Shown: positions 42,615-53,795, numbered from the stretch's first letter. The stretch is DNA of 64,000 bases from Arion vulgaris (GCA_020796225.1 CM036775.1:11973671-12037670), one strand, 5' to 3'. Notes: generated by a model from the sequence alone, not told the origin. Numbers and translations are program-made.

Positions 42615-44380
42615 CTATCCAGTAGAAAATTTTAGCCACAAAATCCAACCAACCATGAACAAGTATACTAGAAAGCTAGCAGGAAAATACAGACCATCAA
42701 ATGGGTTGATCAAAAATAGTAGTGGGGAAACTATCACTAATGTTAGAGACCAAATGGAAAGATGGATGGAATACTTCAAGGAACTCCTGAACAGACCAGC
42801 ACCTGCAAACCCCCCCAGATATCCAACCGGCAGAGATTGACTTGGACATCAACTGTGAGAAACCATCCAAGGAGGAGATTAGTAAAGCCATTAAACTTTT
42901 AAAAGATGGGAAAGCGGCCGGTCCAGATGGTATTCCAGCGGAGGCGGTTAAAGCCAACATAAACACATCCACAGAAATACTGTATAAATTATTTAGCAGA
43001 ATCTGGGAGACCGAAGAAATACCAGCAAACTGGAGAGAAGGATACCTGGTGAAGCTACCAAAGAAAGGGGACCTTCAGAAGTGTGAAAACTATAGGGAAT
43101 AATGCTGTTGTCAGTACCTGGGAAAATACTAAGCAGAGTCATCCTGGAGAGATTGAGAGAGGCCATCGATATAAAGCTAAGAGATGAACAGGCAGGCTTC
43201 CGACCAAATAGATCCTGTGCTGACCAGATAGCCACATTACGTATAATAATAGAGCAAAGTATTGAATGGAAATCCCCACTTTATATCGGATTTGTTGATT
43301 ATGAGAAGGCTTTTGACAGTATTGATAAGGAAACCCTTTGGAAATTAATGAGGCATTATGGAATCCCACAGAAAATTATTAACCTAATAAAAGCAACATA
43401 TACAGATATGAAATGTAGAGTTCTTCATGAAGGTAAACTAACAGATACTTTTGGAATAGAAACAGGAGTGCGTCAGGGATGTCTTCTATCACCTTTGTTG
43501 TTCTTACTGACAATAGACTGGATTATGAAGACCACAGTAACTAACACCAGAAATGGAATCCAATGGACTCTGACAGAGCAACTAGATGATCTGGACTTCG
43601 CTGATGATATAGCCCTTCTGTCACATACACGAAATCAGATGCAGGATAAGCTAAACACATTGAATCAAAGGTCCCAGCAACTAGGGCTGAACATTCATAA
43701 GGGAAAGACAAAGATATTGAGAATTAACCAAGAAACGACAACTCGATCTCCTGGGAAATCCCACTTCAAGAGGTGGAATCATACACATATTTGGGCAGCA
43801 ACGTAGACAAAGAGGGTGGAACAGATAGAGATGTTAAAATAAGAATACAGAAGGCAAGAGGAGCTTTCATTGCACTGCGAAACATTTGGAAGTCCAAAGA
43901 AATCAAATCTAGAACAAAATACGGATATTTAACTCTAATGTTAAAGCAGTTCTACTGTATGGGTCAGAAACATGGAGAACAACTAAAACAATAGCGCATA
44001 AATTGCAAACATTCATCAACTGGTGTCTGCGCAGAATAGAGGGAATAAGATGGTATGATAGGGTCACAAATGAGGAACTTATGGAGAGAACAAGACAGAT
44101 TCCAGTGAACGAACAGGTTAAAAAGACGCTGGCGCTGGATAGGACACACTTTGCGAAAACCGGAGGGAATATAACAAGAAGGGTCCTTGCCTGGAACCCG
44201 CAGGGACAGCGAAAGAAGGGAGGCCGAGAAATACATGGAGACGAGATTTGGAGGCGGAGATCAACAATATAAAGAAGAGCTGGAGGGAGCTGCAGGAGAT
44301 AGCTAGAGATAGGAAGACTTGGCATGAGTTGGTTGAGGGCCTATGCCCCAACCCGGGTAAAAGGCAAAGAAGAGAGATGA
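42615..44380 (+). pseudogene. LINE family R1: RT-bearing ORF2, best preserved
   Basis: RTE-like non-LTR ORF2, intronic. Ordered blocks: MNKYTRKLAGKYRPSNGLIK; KPSKEEISKAIKLLKDGKAA then GPDGIPAEA (RT start); WREGYLVKLPKKGDLQKCEN; LRDEQAGFRPNRSCADQI; catalytic block A FVDYEKAFDSID (43291-43326) intact; GVRQGCLLSPLLF; catalytic block C FADDIALLS near 43599-43625 intact; a C-terminal tail with CLRRIEGIRWYD. The frame breaks near 42838, 43100, 43780, 43990 and 44200. The N-terminal endonuclease is missing. The core RT between 43102 and 43806 is open for 234 codons, so it is relatively young. Inactive as seen. Confidence 0.88.
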
Positions 44381-44385
44381 GAGTC

Positions 44386-44584
44386 TATACGGCAAAATAG
44401 TTCAGACATTTGCCTTTTGTTCTAAAGGTTGTGGATTCGAATCCGGACAGTCACATGTGCATTTTTAAAATGGAATCCCTAGGATTGTTGCTGAAGCTAC
44501 AGAGTTTGTGCTTTGTGCAACCGTCTCTGCATATGACATGTCATTTCTGCTGACAAGGACTCAGCCATTGAGGAAACCCAGTGT
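44386..44584 (+). mobile_element. tRNA-derived SINE, family B variant
   Basis: Starts GAGTCTATACGGCAAAATAG, B box TGGATTCGAATCC, then AGGATTGTTGCTGAAGCTAC and TGACATGTCATTTCTGCTG. Confidence 0.75.
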
Positions 44585-45005
44585 CTTCTTCTTTGTCGTC
44601 ACACTGCTACCGGGTTGTTGCCCAGTGTTGTGGTTTTCTGTTTTTGTCTTGCGCTGTTCTGGTGGCTTGTGTGATTGTTATCTTTGCTCTTTCACAGGAT
44701 TTTGCTATGCCATCTAACCATCTTTTCCGTGGTCTTCCTCTTGCCTTCTTTCCCGATGTTCTGTTGTAGAAGACTCTGTATACTGTGGAGTTTGAATGCA
44801 TTCTTATTAAGTGGCCAAACCACTTCATTCTTTGTTTATCTATGTAATTCAAGCAAAGTTCTGTGCCAACTTTCTTTCTTATGCTGATGTTAGTGATTCT
44901 GTCTTTTCTTGTGTTGTTGGTAACTTTTCGCAGGCAACGCATTTCACATGTAGTTATTTTTGTGACTGCGCTTTGCTCAATGTCCATGTTTGGCTCTGGT
45001 AACAG
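44585..45005 (-). pseudogene. LINE family R3, ORF2 C-terminus
   Basis: A minus-strand frame of 126 codons: TKITTCEMRCLRKVTNNTRK, DRITNISIRKKVGTELCLNY, RMKWFGHLIRMHSN, KKARGRPRKRWLDGIAKSCE, ending QHWATTR-stop and an AAG-rich 3' end. No RT. This C-terminal block is multi-copy in the window (12336, 46805, 48255, 52396). Confidence 0.85.
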
Positions 45006-45221
45006 AAAGTAGGTATAAAAATGCTGTTGAAACCAAGTGTAATAAAGTTACTCCTTCTTCTTGAGACCCTTTTTTTGTATTTTCCTACATTTATTTCTGA
45101 GATATTTTATTGCTGATTTCTTATATATCTTTCATAGTTTATTATTATTATTACATCATCAAGTAGCTTGTCACTTCTGGAACTTGGCTCCCATGCTCTC
45201 TCGGTTATTAGTTATATCTTC

Positions 45222-45556
45222 GGGGACTGCCTAGAGTAGTTGATAGTAGCTCGGCCTGCTAGCTGTGAGACGCCTCATAGCTCGGGTTCGAACCTACTGT
45301 CCGACATTTGTTAGAGCCCCCTGGTCTTACTCAGGATGGTAACGTGAGTACCTCTGAAGTCGGAGAATATCTGCCTGTATGGCGAGGGAATACTAATTAC
45401 GAGTACGTTGAGCACACGGCTGCCAGTGTAAAGTAATTTACAATATGCACGCTGCTACCATTGTAAGAAATTGGAAAACGGATTTTCACGCAAAAATCAG
45501 TTTCAGAGATGAAACTCGTCTGAGTTGAAAGCGACGGGGACAAAAATTTACAAAAA
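45222..45556 (+). mobile_element. tRNA-derived SINE, family G, full length
   Basis: Flanked by AGTTATATCTTC (45210-45221, 45557-45568). Begins GGGGACTGCCTAGAGTAGTT, with a D-arm-like A-box region GTAGCTCGGCC and a perfect B box GGTTCGAACC (45285-45294). The central part includes CTCTGAAGTCGGAGAA and TATGGCGAGGGAATAC, the shared core in reverse. 335 bp. Confidence 0.93.
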
Positions 45557-45559
45557 AGT

Positions 45560-45842
45560 TATATCTTCTGCGTTCTCACTAGATTGGGATTTCGGATTCT
45601 CTAATAAAGGCAGCCGTCTGCTTCAGATTATCAGCCACGCCATACAGTTTGTCTTCTGCGTTCTCACTAGATTGGAATTTCGGATTCTCTAATAAAGGCA
45701 GCCGTCTGCTTCAGACTTCAGATTATCAACCACGCCATACAGTTTGTCTTCTGCGTTCTCACTAGATTGGAATTTCGGATTCTCTAATAAAGGCAGCCGT
45801 CTGCCTCAGATTATCAACCACGCCATACAGTTTATCTTGGAC
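45560..45842. repeat. ~92-bp direct repeat, 3 copies
   Basis: Each has TCTTCTGCGTTCTCACTAGA, TTTCGGATTCTCTAATAAAG, GCAGCCGTCTGC and CCACGCCATACAGTTT. The first starts at the right edge of SINE G. Confidence 0.9.
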
Positions 45843-46159
45843 GCTGGTGTAAGTGGGCCACCTCTTTCTTCTCAAGTCTGCGTACTGGGACAGTTCTGTA
45901 GGATATAATTCCTATGATTTCTGCTTCCCCGTTTGTGCCAACCTCTTTCAGCAGTAAGTTTTGGCCACCCTAGTGATGGTAGGTCGGACATTCGTATTGC
46001 GTGGCTAAATCTCCGATTGGCGACCGTAGAATCCGTTATCCCATTCCTCATTGTGATCGGTCGTTGCACCATGTTATGCACTTTACGGCCTGGTGCATCC
46101 GTTTTCTGCAAGCATGTGTTTCGGATTAGCATTCCTAGCGGATTTCAGGTTAGCATTCC

Positions 46160-46277
46160 CTAGCGGACACTGCATCCGATTTCAGCAAAACCTCCTTCGT
46201 CGCTCTTAGGACATGCTGGCAGGTAACAGTGGTTCTATTCTTTACACCCCACATTTGGGTTCCGGTAACCACTCAGG
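46160..46277 (-). mobile_element. SINE-like family H, 5' part
   Basis: Reads on + CACTGCATCCGATTTCAGC, then the head to ACCCCACATTTGGGTTCCGG, GTAACCACTCAGG. Body and tail missing. Confidence 0.75.
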
Positions 46278-46500
46278 TGAGTTATTAGTTATATGAGGAC
46301 TATCATCATAGCACTCCCGACACGTCCATAGGTGCCCCGATCTTCGCCTCAACAAATCCAGCAACATCCAGCGGCCCAACACACCAGTTCGATGTTGATT
46401 AATCAATCTTTTTGCATATTTGGTATGTCGTTCTTTTGAGTGGCACAATATTGACACCCATCTCTCTTAATCGGGTCAGCGAGTGGGATTGAAAAACTCT
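46278..46500 (-). pseudogene. Dispersed repeat J, best coding copy
   Basis: The minus strand reads RHTKYAKRLINQHRTGVLGR, WMLLDLLRRRSGHLWTC, RECYDDSPHITNN-stop (stop supplied by repeat). Four copies in the window preserve the same stop region. Not recognised; the sequence resembles the end of a retroelement polyprotein but lacks catalytic motifs. Confidence 0.6.
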
Positions 46501-46664
46501 CTATTCTGTGCAAGATGCCCAACGTCAGCAGCAGTCATTCTCAGCTCGTCAGTGACATCCTGCACCCATCATCGTCTAGGTCTTCTATAGAATATTATGT
46601 ATTATTATCCAGATCAAGGAATAGATATGTTTGTTTTTGTTCGCCCCCTGATAATTCAGGCAGA

Positions 46665-46770
46665 AGTCATGACACCTGGTATTGCGCATCTGAGTTTTAC
46701 GTGAGGCCTGCTTACCATTTTACTGGTGTCCCTCGCCATGTGGTGAGTCTTCGCCATCTTCAGAGGTAAA
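46665..46770. mobile_element. SINE core-like segment, diverged
   Basis: TTTTACGTGAGGCCTGCTTA, GGTGTCCCTCGCCATG, CATCTTCAGAGGTAAAAGG. Confidence 0.55.
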
Positions 46771-46804
46771 AGGAATAAATAATTACCATTGTGATACTGC
46801 AGTT

Positions 46805-47172
46805 GCTGTTGCATCTCTGTATAGCAGAAGTTCTATTTGACAGAAGAAATGAAGGAACCAACATCAGCATAAGAAAGAAAGTTGGCACAAAACCGTGCTT
46901 GAATTACATAGATAAACAAAGAATGAAGTGGTTTGGCCACTTAATAAGAATGCATCCAAACTCCACAGTATACAGAGTATTCTACAACAGAACATCGGGA
47001 AAGAAGGCAAGAGGAAGACCACGGAAAAGATGGTTAGATGACGTAGCAGAATCCTGTGAAAGAGCAAAGATAACAATCACACAAGCCACCAGAACAGCGA
47101 AAGACAAAAACAGAAAACCACAACACTGGGCAACAACCCGGTAGCAGTGTGACGACAAAAGAAAGAAGAAGA
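46805..47172 (+). pseudogene. LINE family R3, ORF2 C-terminus
   Basis: An open frame of 117 codons: NISIRKKVGTKPCLNYIDKQ, RMKWFGHLIRMHPN, RGRPRKRWLDDVAESCERAK, QHWATTR-stop, then GACAAAAGAAAGAAGAAG. Almost identical to the minus copy at 44585, so both are recent. Confidence 0.87.
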
Positions 47173-47489
47173 ATGGAGGAACACAGTAGGAGATCTATAC
47201 CAAGATTTATGAAGTGAAGATTTGTTTTAGTCTGTGACCCTTGGATGCCTGATAGACACATCGCAAAATAGTTGAGGTATGGCGAACATAAAGGGGACAG
47301 GACAATTAGTTGGTGGACAGAAAATATGTTTCGATATAGATACCATGTGCTGGGAATCCATAGCACAAGATCGCCAAACGATCACCATAGTTGAGAATCA
47401 TCGTGCCATTGAGGCACAGAGAAAGTGAGTTGTGGAAAAAGACAGCACACAACACCCACATGTCTAACCATGATCATGTATGTCCCACC

Positions 47490-48065
47490 TGTTATGTTAT
47501 GTTATGTGATCGACGTCCACGGCACATTGGGCATTCCCATGCATGCTCTGTCCTCCACTGCAGCAGTCATCCTAAAGTCCATTTGCTCACCGTACCCATG
47601 AGAAGTTGATTACTATATTTTCTCTCTCTACCACGAAGACAACACTGTCTGGCATGTCCAAACTTAATGCCTAATTCTCGAACTCGTTCCAGTATCTGAG
47701 ACGTGCCCATGTCACATAATTGAGAGCGTACCGCATTGATGATATCGGCTCTGTCCATACTTTTGCCCGTTTGAGTCGGGCATTGTTTGCAAGAAAGTCT
47801 GCACGCTCGTTACCCTACACTCCAGCATGTCCAGGTGTGTACAGCCAAGTCATTTTCTTGAGATGTGATCTCCAAATGCTTTCCACCCATTCCACACGCA
47901 TACTTCCAGATTCAATCAGTTGAAGCATATTCATCGAGTCTGATATGATGATGTCCCACCTGTGATAGGGAGGTTGTGTTTGAGGATTGGATTCTACAGT
48001 CACCTCCACACACACACACCAGAGAGGTGCAGTAGCATACATCTGAGACTTTTCATCATCGCTTG
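47490..48065 (-). pseudogene. Non-LTR retrotransposon RNase H domain fragment
   Basis: Minus strand: WDIIISDSMNMLQLIESGSM (RNase H aspartate in SDS), HLKKMTWLYTPGHAGV, then after a frameshift NERAD-like sequence, MDRADIINAVRSQLCDMGTS and RVRELGIKFGHARQCCLRGR. SDS...TPGHAGV.GNERAD is the RNase H core of I/Jockey-clade LINEs. No RT adjoins. The same fragment is at 25688-26366. Confidence 0.85.
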
Positions 48066-48078
48066 AGATGGACTTCTA

Positions 48079-48781
48079 CAGGGTGTTCAAGATAAAAGCA
48101 TCCCCAATGACAAATTAAAAGTGGTCAGGTACGCATTGCGTACATCTATTTACTAAACCAGGGTTTTGACTAGCTCATCCTTGGTAATATTTGTTCATTG
48201 TCATTTCCCGCATCATAATTATACACCACAAAAAGGCTCTCTCACTTGACCTATCTTCTTCTTATTTTGTCAGCACACTGTTACCAGGTTGTTAACCCAG
48301 TGTCATGATTTTATGTATTTGTCTTGCGCTTCTCTGGTGACTTGTGTGATGGTTTTCTTAGTTCCCTGGCAGAATTCAACTACGTTATCTATCCACGTTT
48401 TCCTCGGTCTTCCTCTCGCCTTCCTTTCTGATATTCTGTTTTGGAAAGCTTCATAGGCAGTTTGGTCTGTTCGCATTCTTACTAAGTGGCCAAACTACTT
48501 CATTCTCTGTTTTGCTATATAGTTCAAGCACGGTCTTGTTCCATTCTTACTAAGTGGCCAAACCACTTCATTCTCTGTTTCGCTATATAGTTCAAGCACG
48601 GTCTTGTTCCAACCTTTTCTCGGATGCTGGTATTTGTAACTCTGTCGATTCTTGTGTTGTTGGTGACTTTAGAGAGACAATCTATTTGACCTATATTACG
48701 TCATAATTGAACCATCTCATTTTCATAGACATATGCCAGATTGGTTCACTTGACCGGGCTCCTTTTATCTTGAACACTCTG
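48079..48781. mobile_element. Tc1/mariner-type MITE, copy 3, split by a LINE
   Basis: Left end CAGGGTGTTCAAGATAAAAG, right end CTTGAACACTCTG, TA on both sides. Removing 48255-48685 and one copy of TTGACCTAT restores a MITE of about 260 bp colinear with copy 1. Confidence 0.9.
48255..48685 (-). pseudogene. LINE family R3 3' fragment, nested in MITE
   Basis: Flanked by TTGACCTAT (48246-48254, 48686-48694). Minus-strand R3 C-terminus, 5' truncated at an R/KVTNNT-like position. An internal ~75-bp duplication (TTCTTACTAAGTGGCCAAAC) occurs at 48473 and 48546. Confidence 0.9.
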
Positions 48782-48904
48782 TATAATGCAGCTCAAAAAT
48801 CGTTGCTATGGAAAATAAACTGTTTACATCAGTATGTTGCACAGCGCAGTCTGGCAGAAGATGGTCATGAATTTCTATCTTTCTCTCTCTCTCTATATAT
48901 ATAT

Positions 48905-49078
48905 AATAATTCCCTCTCGTACCATTATACGTTACATAGGGCCTGCAAGCAATTTCTCCATACTGTTCTATTCCTGGGCAACTCGCTCAATTTCCTCCAT
49001 GGAACTGAGACCGAAATTTCTTGCCTCTCTCAGCAAAGTTCGTTTCAGGGTCTCCCTAGATTGTCCTCTCTTTATATA
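48905..49078 (-). pseudogene. LINE family R2 3' end
   Basis: CTCGTACCATTATACGTTAC, GGGCCTGCAAGCAATTTCTC, TTCGTTTCAGGGTCTCC, reversed match to 10590-10775. Lies about 120 bp before the acceptor of the large exon. Confidence 0.85.
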
Positions 49079-49196
49079 TATATAAAAGGTTCATTTATTT
49101 TACTGGTTATATATATCAGATTTGTATGTTGTATTTACATGTTGTATCATTTCATGATGGATGTCTAACATTATTTTGTTGGGTTTTTGTTCCCAG

Positions 49197-52100
49197 TTGA
49201 AGATGCCACCGGAGAAGAAGATACGCTTCTTGTGACAACTAATATTAAACCTGTTTTGAATGCCATGGGCAACAGTTTTGGTCAAACACTTGTAGAAAAC
49301 ACTAGCAGTAAAACATGGTCAGAAGAAGATGATGATGATGACATTGACAAGAACAGCAATGAGTTTCATGACTGTCTGAATGCTATACCAACAGAATTTC
49401 TCACTTCAGAAACTAAACTTGTCACATCAGATGCCGCACATGTCCATTCAACAGATACAGGATACGTCACTTCAGAAATTAAGCTTGTCACTTCAGATGC
49501 AGGATATGTCATTCCAGCAGATGCAGAATATGTCACTTCAGAAACTAAGCTTGTCACTTCAGATGCACAGATTATCATTTCAAACATGAAGGAACAGCAT
49601 CAAAGACTAACTAGCACATCAGGAAATAATATTAAAAAACCTGCTACCAACTGTACAGTAACAGACAAGCTAGACTGTCGTACATTAGAGAAGAATGCAA
49701 GCGAGAAACATTCAACAGACAATAACAGAACTGGTACAAAGAAATCAGTTAAAACTAAAAGTATGAAAGAAAAGGTAGAAGTGACGGACCATAATGAACC
49801 TATAAGTGTGCAGTCCAACATGGTCAAACATCATGAGAAATCTGCAGTCACTGATTCGTTGTTAATGACATCTACAGTTGATCGTGGAAATATGAAGTTA
49901 CAGAAGGATACAGAGTTTTTTCTAGATTCTTCCAGACGGGAAGATTTGTTTACAGAAGTGAAGAAGAAGAGCAAACGACCTATAGTGAAGGATTCAGCAT
50001 TTAGTGGTCATTCTGTATCTTCATTCCATCATTCATATATGAAAAGTGGACACACACACTACAACAATCATCGGGCTCATAAATGTGCTGCTCCACCTCC
50101 AGCTGTAGTAATGTCAACCAGTGCTGCTGTAAGCAACATCATTTCCCCTGGCATCCAACAATCAAACTCATTCCTCCAGAGACCTCAGTCCTTCAGCCTT
50201 CCCAGTTCTGTCTGGTCAGGGTCAACAAGTCATCTTACAGAAAGAAACCAGAAGAAACTCGTGTGGTGACATACATTCAGATTCAGAATGTGTGGATAAC
50301 AAAACATATGATAGTGACAGAGAGTCTGCAAAGTCTCTGCCTACTGCACATGGCGGGGCTCGAGTTGGTGCAGACTTGTTACCAAACTACCAAGTGTCTT
50401 ATGCTCGAATGGCTGGAGCACCACCCAGAAAAGAAAGTACCAACAGCCATAACTCAGAGTCAGGTGTTACCAGCATATCTAGAAATGGTAGCATCAATAG
50501 TAGCATCACTCACACTCTGAGTAACAACACTGCTAGTATGTTACTTCAATCTCGTTCCAAACCAGTAGCTGTACCAGAAAGAAAAGCCACAGTATGGAAA
50601 GGTAGTCCACGGACGTCGACACTCTATCGGCTCCAGCCCGGATGATATAGTAGAGGGTGATAAGCCTAGTGTTACCGAAAGAAACCGTCAGTGTGGTAGC
50701 CAGGAGGTGCTCAGTAAAAGTATTACAGTATCAAAAAGTATTGCATGCAAAGCTGCGGCCAATTCTTCTTTACCAAGCAAGCAAACGAACAGCAATGAAA
50801 ATTCCAACAGTGTTCATTCAAATAGTCACCTCGTTAAGGAGATAGTTACACCTCTTGTGAAGTGTATTTCTAATCAAGTGAAGAACACTGTCCCCGCTGT
50901 TGAACAAGTGACCAGATCAATGACCCAGACATCTGGTCAAATACTACTGTCTTCTTCTGTTCCAACAACATCTGAATATGCAACATCACAGGTAGGTCCT
51001 ACTGGTACCTCATTTCGACCAGGTATTTCTTCTAAATCCACCTCGACATCTGTTCCATCTGGAGCACAGGGAAAGATGGATCTTGTTTCAAGAAAAACTC
51101 AACAGGAGACTTCAGTGACTTTGCCTGCTGCTGCAGCAGCCAGCAGTTCTAAGACTGTCTCTAGCAGAAACCAATGTGTGACTGAGCCAGATATTGTTAG
51201 GAAAATCAGCAGCACAAAGTCTGTCATTTTCTTGGATAAACGATTTGATTCCCTACCTCCTCCTAACCTAGGAATCACATTTGGCTTCGACTCCAGCTAT
51301 GAACCAACTAGTCAACCTTCGAGCCAGCAAACACTCCAATCGTGTCCGTCACAGATTCAATCAGCATCACAGACTTCTTCTATGGAATCATCGGTGCAGC
51401 CTTCTTCATCATTGCCACATTTGGCAGCCTCTCAGGGGCATTCACACATTCCTTTATCGACTCAGTCTGTTGTCTCACCACTTCCCACCAGTTTGACCTC
51501 TGAATCTAGTAATAAGGATAACAGTCACCCAGGAAAAAGCCAACATATATCTGGACCACGTAATGGTTTGATCCTTCCATCTAATCCTACAGAAAGTAGT
51601 TGCATTACACCGGATCAGGATGCGGGTAATAGTGGTGCTAGTGTTGTTGGTAATAGCAATCTGGATTTAGCAACTTTCAAGAAGACTATTCTATCGGATT
51701 TAACACCAGACGCTGTGCTAGATGCAAGCATTAGTTCTGATGTTAAGAGTGACCTTTCATCAGCAGAACCAACCAACAATCCCTGGTCGGGGAATATAGA
51801 CCTGATGCAGACATCGAGAATACTAATGTCACCAGTGCTCAGACCAACTCTACTAGAGTGTCATCCTCACCCAGTAGTAGCCTGGCAGACATTGGTAATA
51901 CTAATGTCACCAGTGCTCAAACCAACTCTACTGGAGGGACATCCTCACCCATTAGTAGCCTGACATTACTACTCCCTCAGACAGTCACCATTGAGAATAA
52001 TGAGACCACCAGCTCTATCTTATCATCGCCTTCAACCCTGGAGAACAAGGAATCCACCCAGGGTAACCAAGGATTGACAGAATCAATTCTCAGGGAAACT

Positions 52101-52380
52101 GCCAATAACACATCACCTTCAGCCAAACCAGAAAAAACTCCAGACATTCTAGAAACTTCATTGACTGCTATCTCAGCTGTAGTACCATCACCAACTGATC
52201 CAGCAACATCATCACAAAAACATCTACCTCCAACAAATATGCTACCATTCTTCAAACCTGTAGTGTATGGTCTGAATATCAAACCAGGTGATGGATGTGG
52301 AAAACTCATGTTTGTTCCTTCCAAAGATTTCAAGAAAAACAAAGAAAATTCAGCAGAAATGAGTGCATTTCTTAGAAAAA
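49197..52380 (+). CDS. Host gene, large exon with three frame changes
   Basis: Acceptor TTTTTGTTCCCAG ends at 49196; donor AAAAA|GTAAGT starts at 52381. Entry phase 1 matches the previous exon (G|TT, Val). Roughly 1,060 residues, Ser/Thr/Gln/Pro rich and probably disordered. An acidic run (SEEDDDDDIDKN) is near the start; a 22-residue repeat (TSETKLVTSDA) lies at about 49404-49570, and a 26-residue duplication (NTNVTSAQTNST) at 51819 and 51897. The end looks more ordered: FFKPVVYGLNIKPGDGCGKL then MFVPSKDF. To stay open, the frame must change near 50200-50260, near 50600-50615 and near 51790-51800; each is a one-base step. Beyond each step the protein has the same style, so these look like indels rather than introns. 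Family not recognised. Confidence 0.85.
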
Positions 52381-52395
52381 GTAAGTTTGGTTATG

Positions 52396-52610
52396 TCTTC
52401 TTCTTTTGTTGTCACAATGTTACCATGTTGTTGCCTTCTGTTTTTTTCTTGCGCTGTTGTGGTGGCTGTTATTTTTGCTCTTTGACAGGATTCTGCTATG
52501 CCATCTAACCATCTTTTCTGTGGTCTTCCTCTTGCCTTCTTTCCTGATGTTCTGTTGTAGAAGACTGTATACTGTGAAGTTTGGATGAATTCTTATTAAC
52601 TGATTCACTA
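52396..52610 (-). pseudogene. LINE family R3 fragment, part 1
   Basis: Starts 15 bp after the exon donor. TCTTCTTCTTTTGTTGTCAC to TGTTCTGTTGTAGAAGACTG matches the 3' half of R3 reversed. Confidence 0.75.
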
Positions 52611-52724
52611 CCGGGTTTTTTTCGCCTCTGTGCGGAATTATTTTTCTAGCTTCAAAAATATTGCCCACGTACTTAAACTAAACTTAGTTTCTAAATATTA
52701 TTTAAAGTTGAACTTATTATATGT

Positions 52725-53042
52725 TTTTTTCGTCCCTTCAACTCAGACGAAGTTTCATCTCCGAAACTGATCCTTGCGTGAAAATCCGTTTTCCAATTTC
52801 TTACAATGGCAGCAGCGTACACATTGTAAATTACTTACACTGGCAGCCGTGTGCTCAATGTACTCGTAATTAGTATTCCTCGCCATACAGGCAGATTTTC
52901 TCCGACTTCAGAGGTACTCACGTTATCGTCCTGAGTAAGACCAGGGACTCGAACAAATGCCGGACAGTAGGTTCGAACCCGAGCTATGAGGCGTCTCACA
53001 GCTAGCAGCCGAGCTACTATCAACTACTCTAGGCAGTCCCCC
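52725..53042 (-). mobile_element. tRNA-derived SINE, family G, full length
   Basis: Flanked by a perfect 15-bp duplication GAACTTATTATATGT (52710-52724, 53043-53057). The minus strand starts GGGGGACTGCCTAGAGTAG, B box GGTTCGAACC, and ends in an A-run. 318 bp. Confidence 0.95.
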
Positions 53043-53057
53043 GAACTTATTATATGT

Positions 53058-53595
53058 AAAATTAAAGATAAATGAATGTACTTTCACAATATTTATTTTA
53101 TCCAAAAATATAATGTTGTGTTTACTATGCATGAAAAATATTAGCATTAATTTTAAAAAACTAATTAAAATTGTGAGAACAAAAATCCAATTTACCAAGG
53201 GCCTTGATGAACAAAATTCTGTATAAATTAGTCTAACTGCTCTCTTTATATATGTAATCCATTTATGAATACACAAACATTAAGAAAATAGTGAAGGAAT
53301 GTATGGTTTATTAACTGTTCACAAACTAGCAACATGACCATTCATAAAAATCACTAGTTTTTTATGGTCACATGGCATCCTAGAATGAATGGTAAACTCC
53401 GTTTCACTTCTACTTCTAGCATAAGCCACGATGCTATGTATTCGTTATCGTTTATACTTCACTTTTTTGTAGTTTCCCGGGTTTAATATAAAGCTCTAAT
53501 CGAAACGAAAAGTAATAAAAACGCAACAAAATAGTAAACGTTTTTTGAGTGACACCATGTGATAAGCTATATTGACACTCGAGTGTCGCTTGGTC
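53058..53595. other. No recognisable feature
   Basis: AT-rich intron sequence. Confidence 0.5.
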
Positions 53596-53795
53596 AGTTA
53601 AGTGACAAACCCCTTCATTCTTTGTTTCTCAATGTAATTCAAGCAAGGTTCTGTGCCAACTTTCTTATGATGATGTTGGTGACTGTCTTTTCTGGTGTTG
53701 TTGGTAACTTTTCACAGGCAGCGCATTTCACATGTAATTTTTTGTGACTGCGCTTTTCTCATTGTTTGACTCTGGTAACACAAAATAAGTTTGGC
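53596..53795 (-). pseudogene. LINE family R3 fragment, part 2
   Basis: GTGACAAACCCCTTCATTCT to TGACTGCGCTTTTCTCATTG continues R3 where part 1 stopped, about 1 kb away. The intervening stretch holds SINE G and AT-rich DNA. Confidence 0.7.

Noticed and set aside
45285..45294. Functional tRNA genes at perfect B boxes
   Set aside because: The stretches cannot fold a full acceptor stem and are inside multi-copy elements with target duplications, so they are SINE promoters.
48707..49168. A 153-codon frame just before the large exon
   Set aside because: Crosses the MITE end, a TA tract and the R2 LINE tail; no acceptor/donor pair fits and it is not in phase with the host gene.
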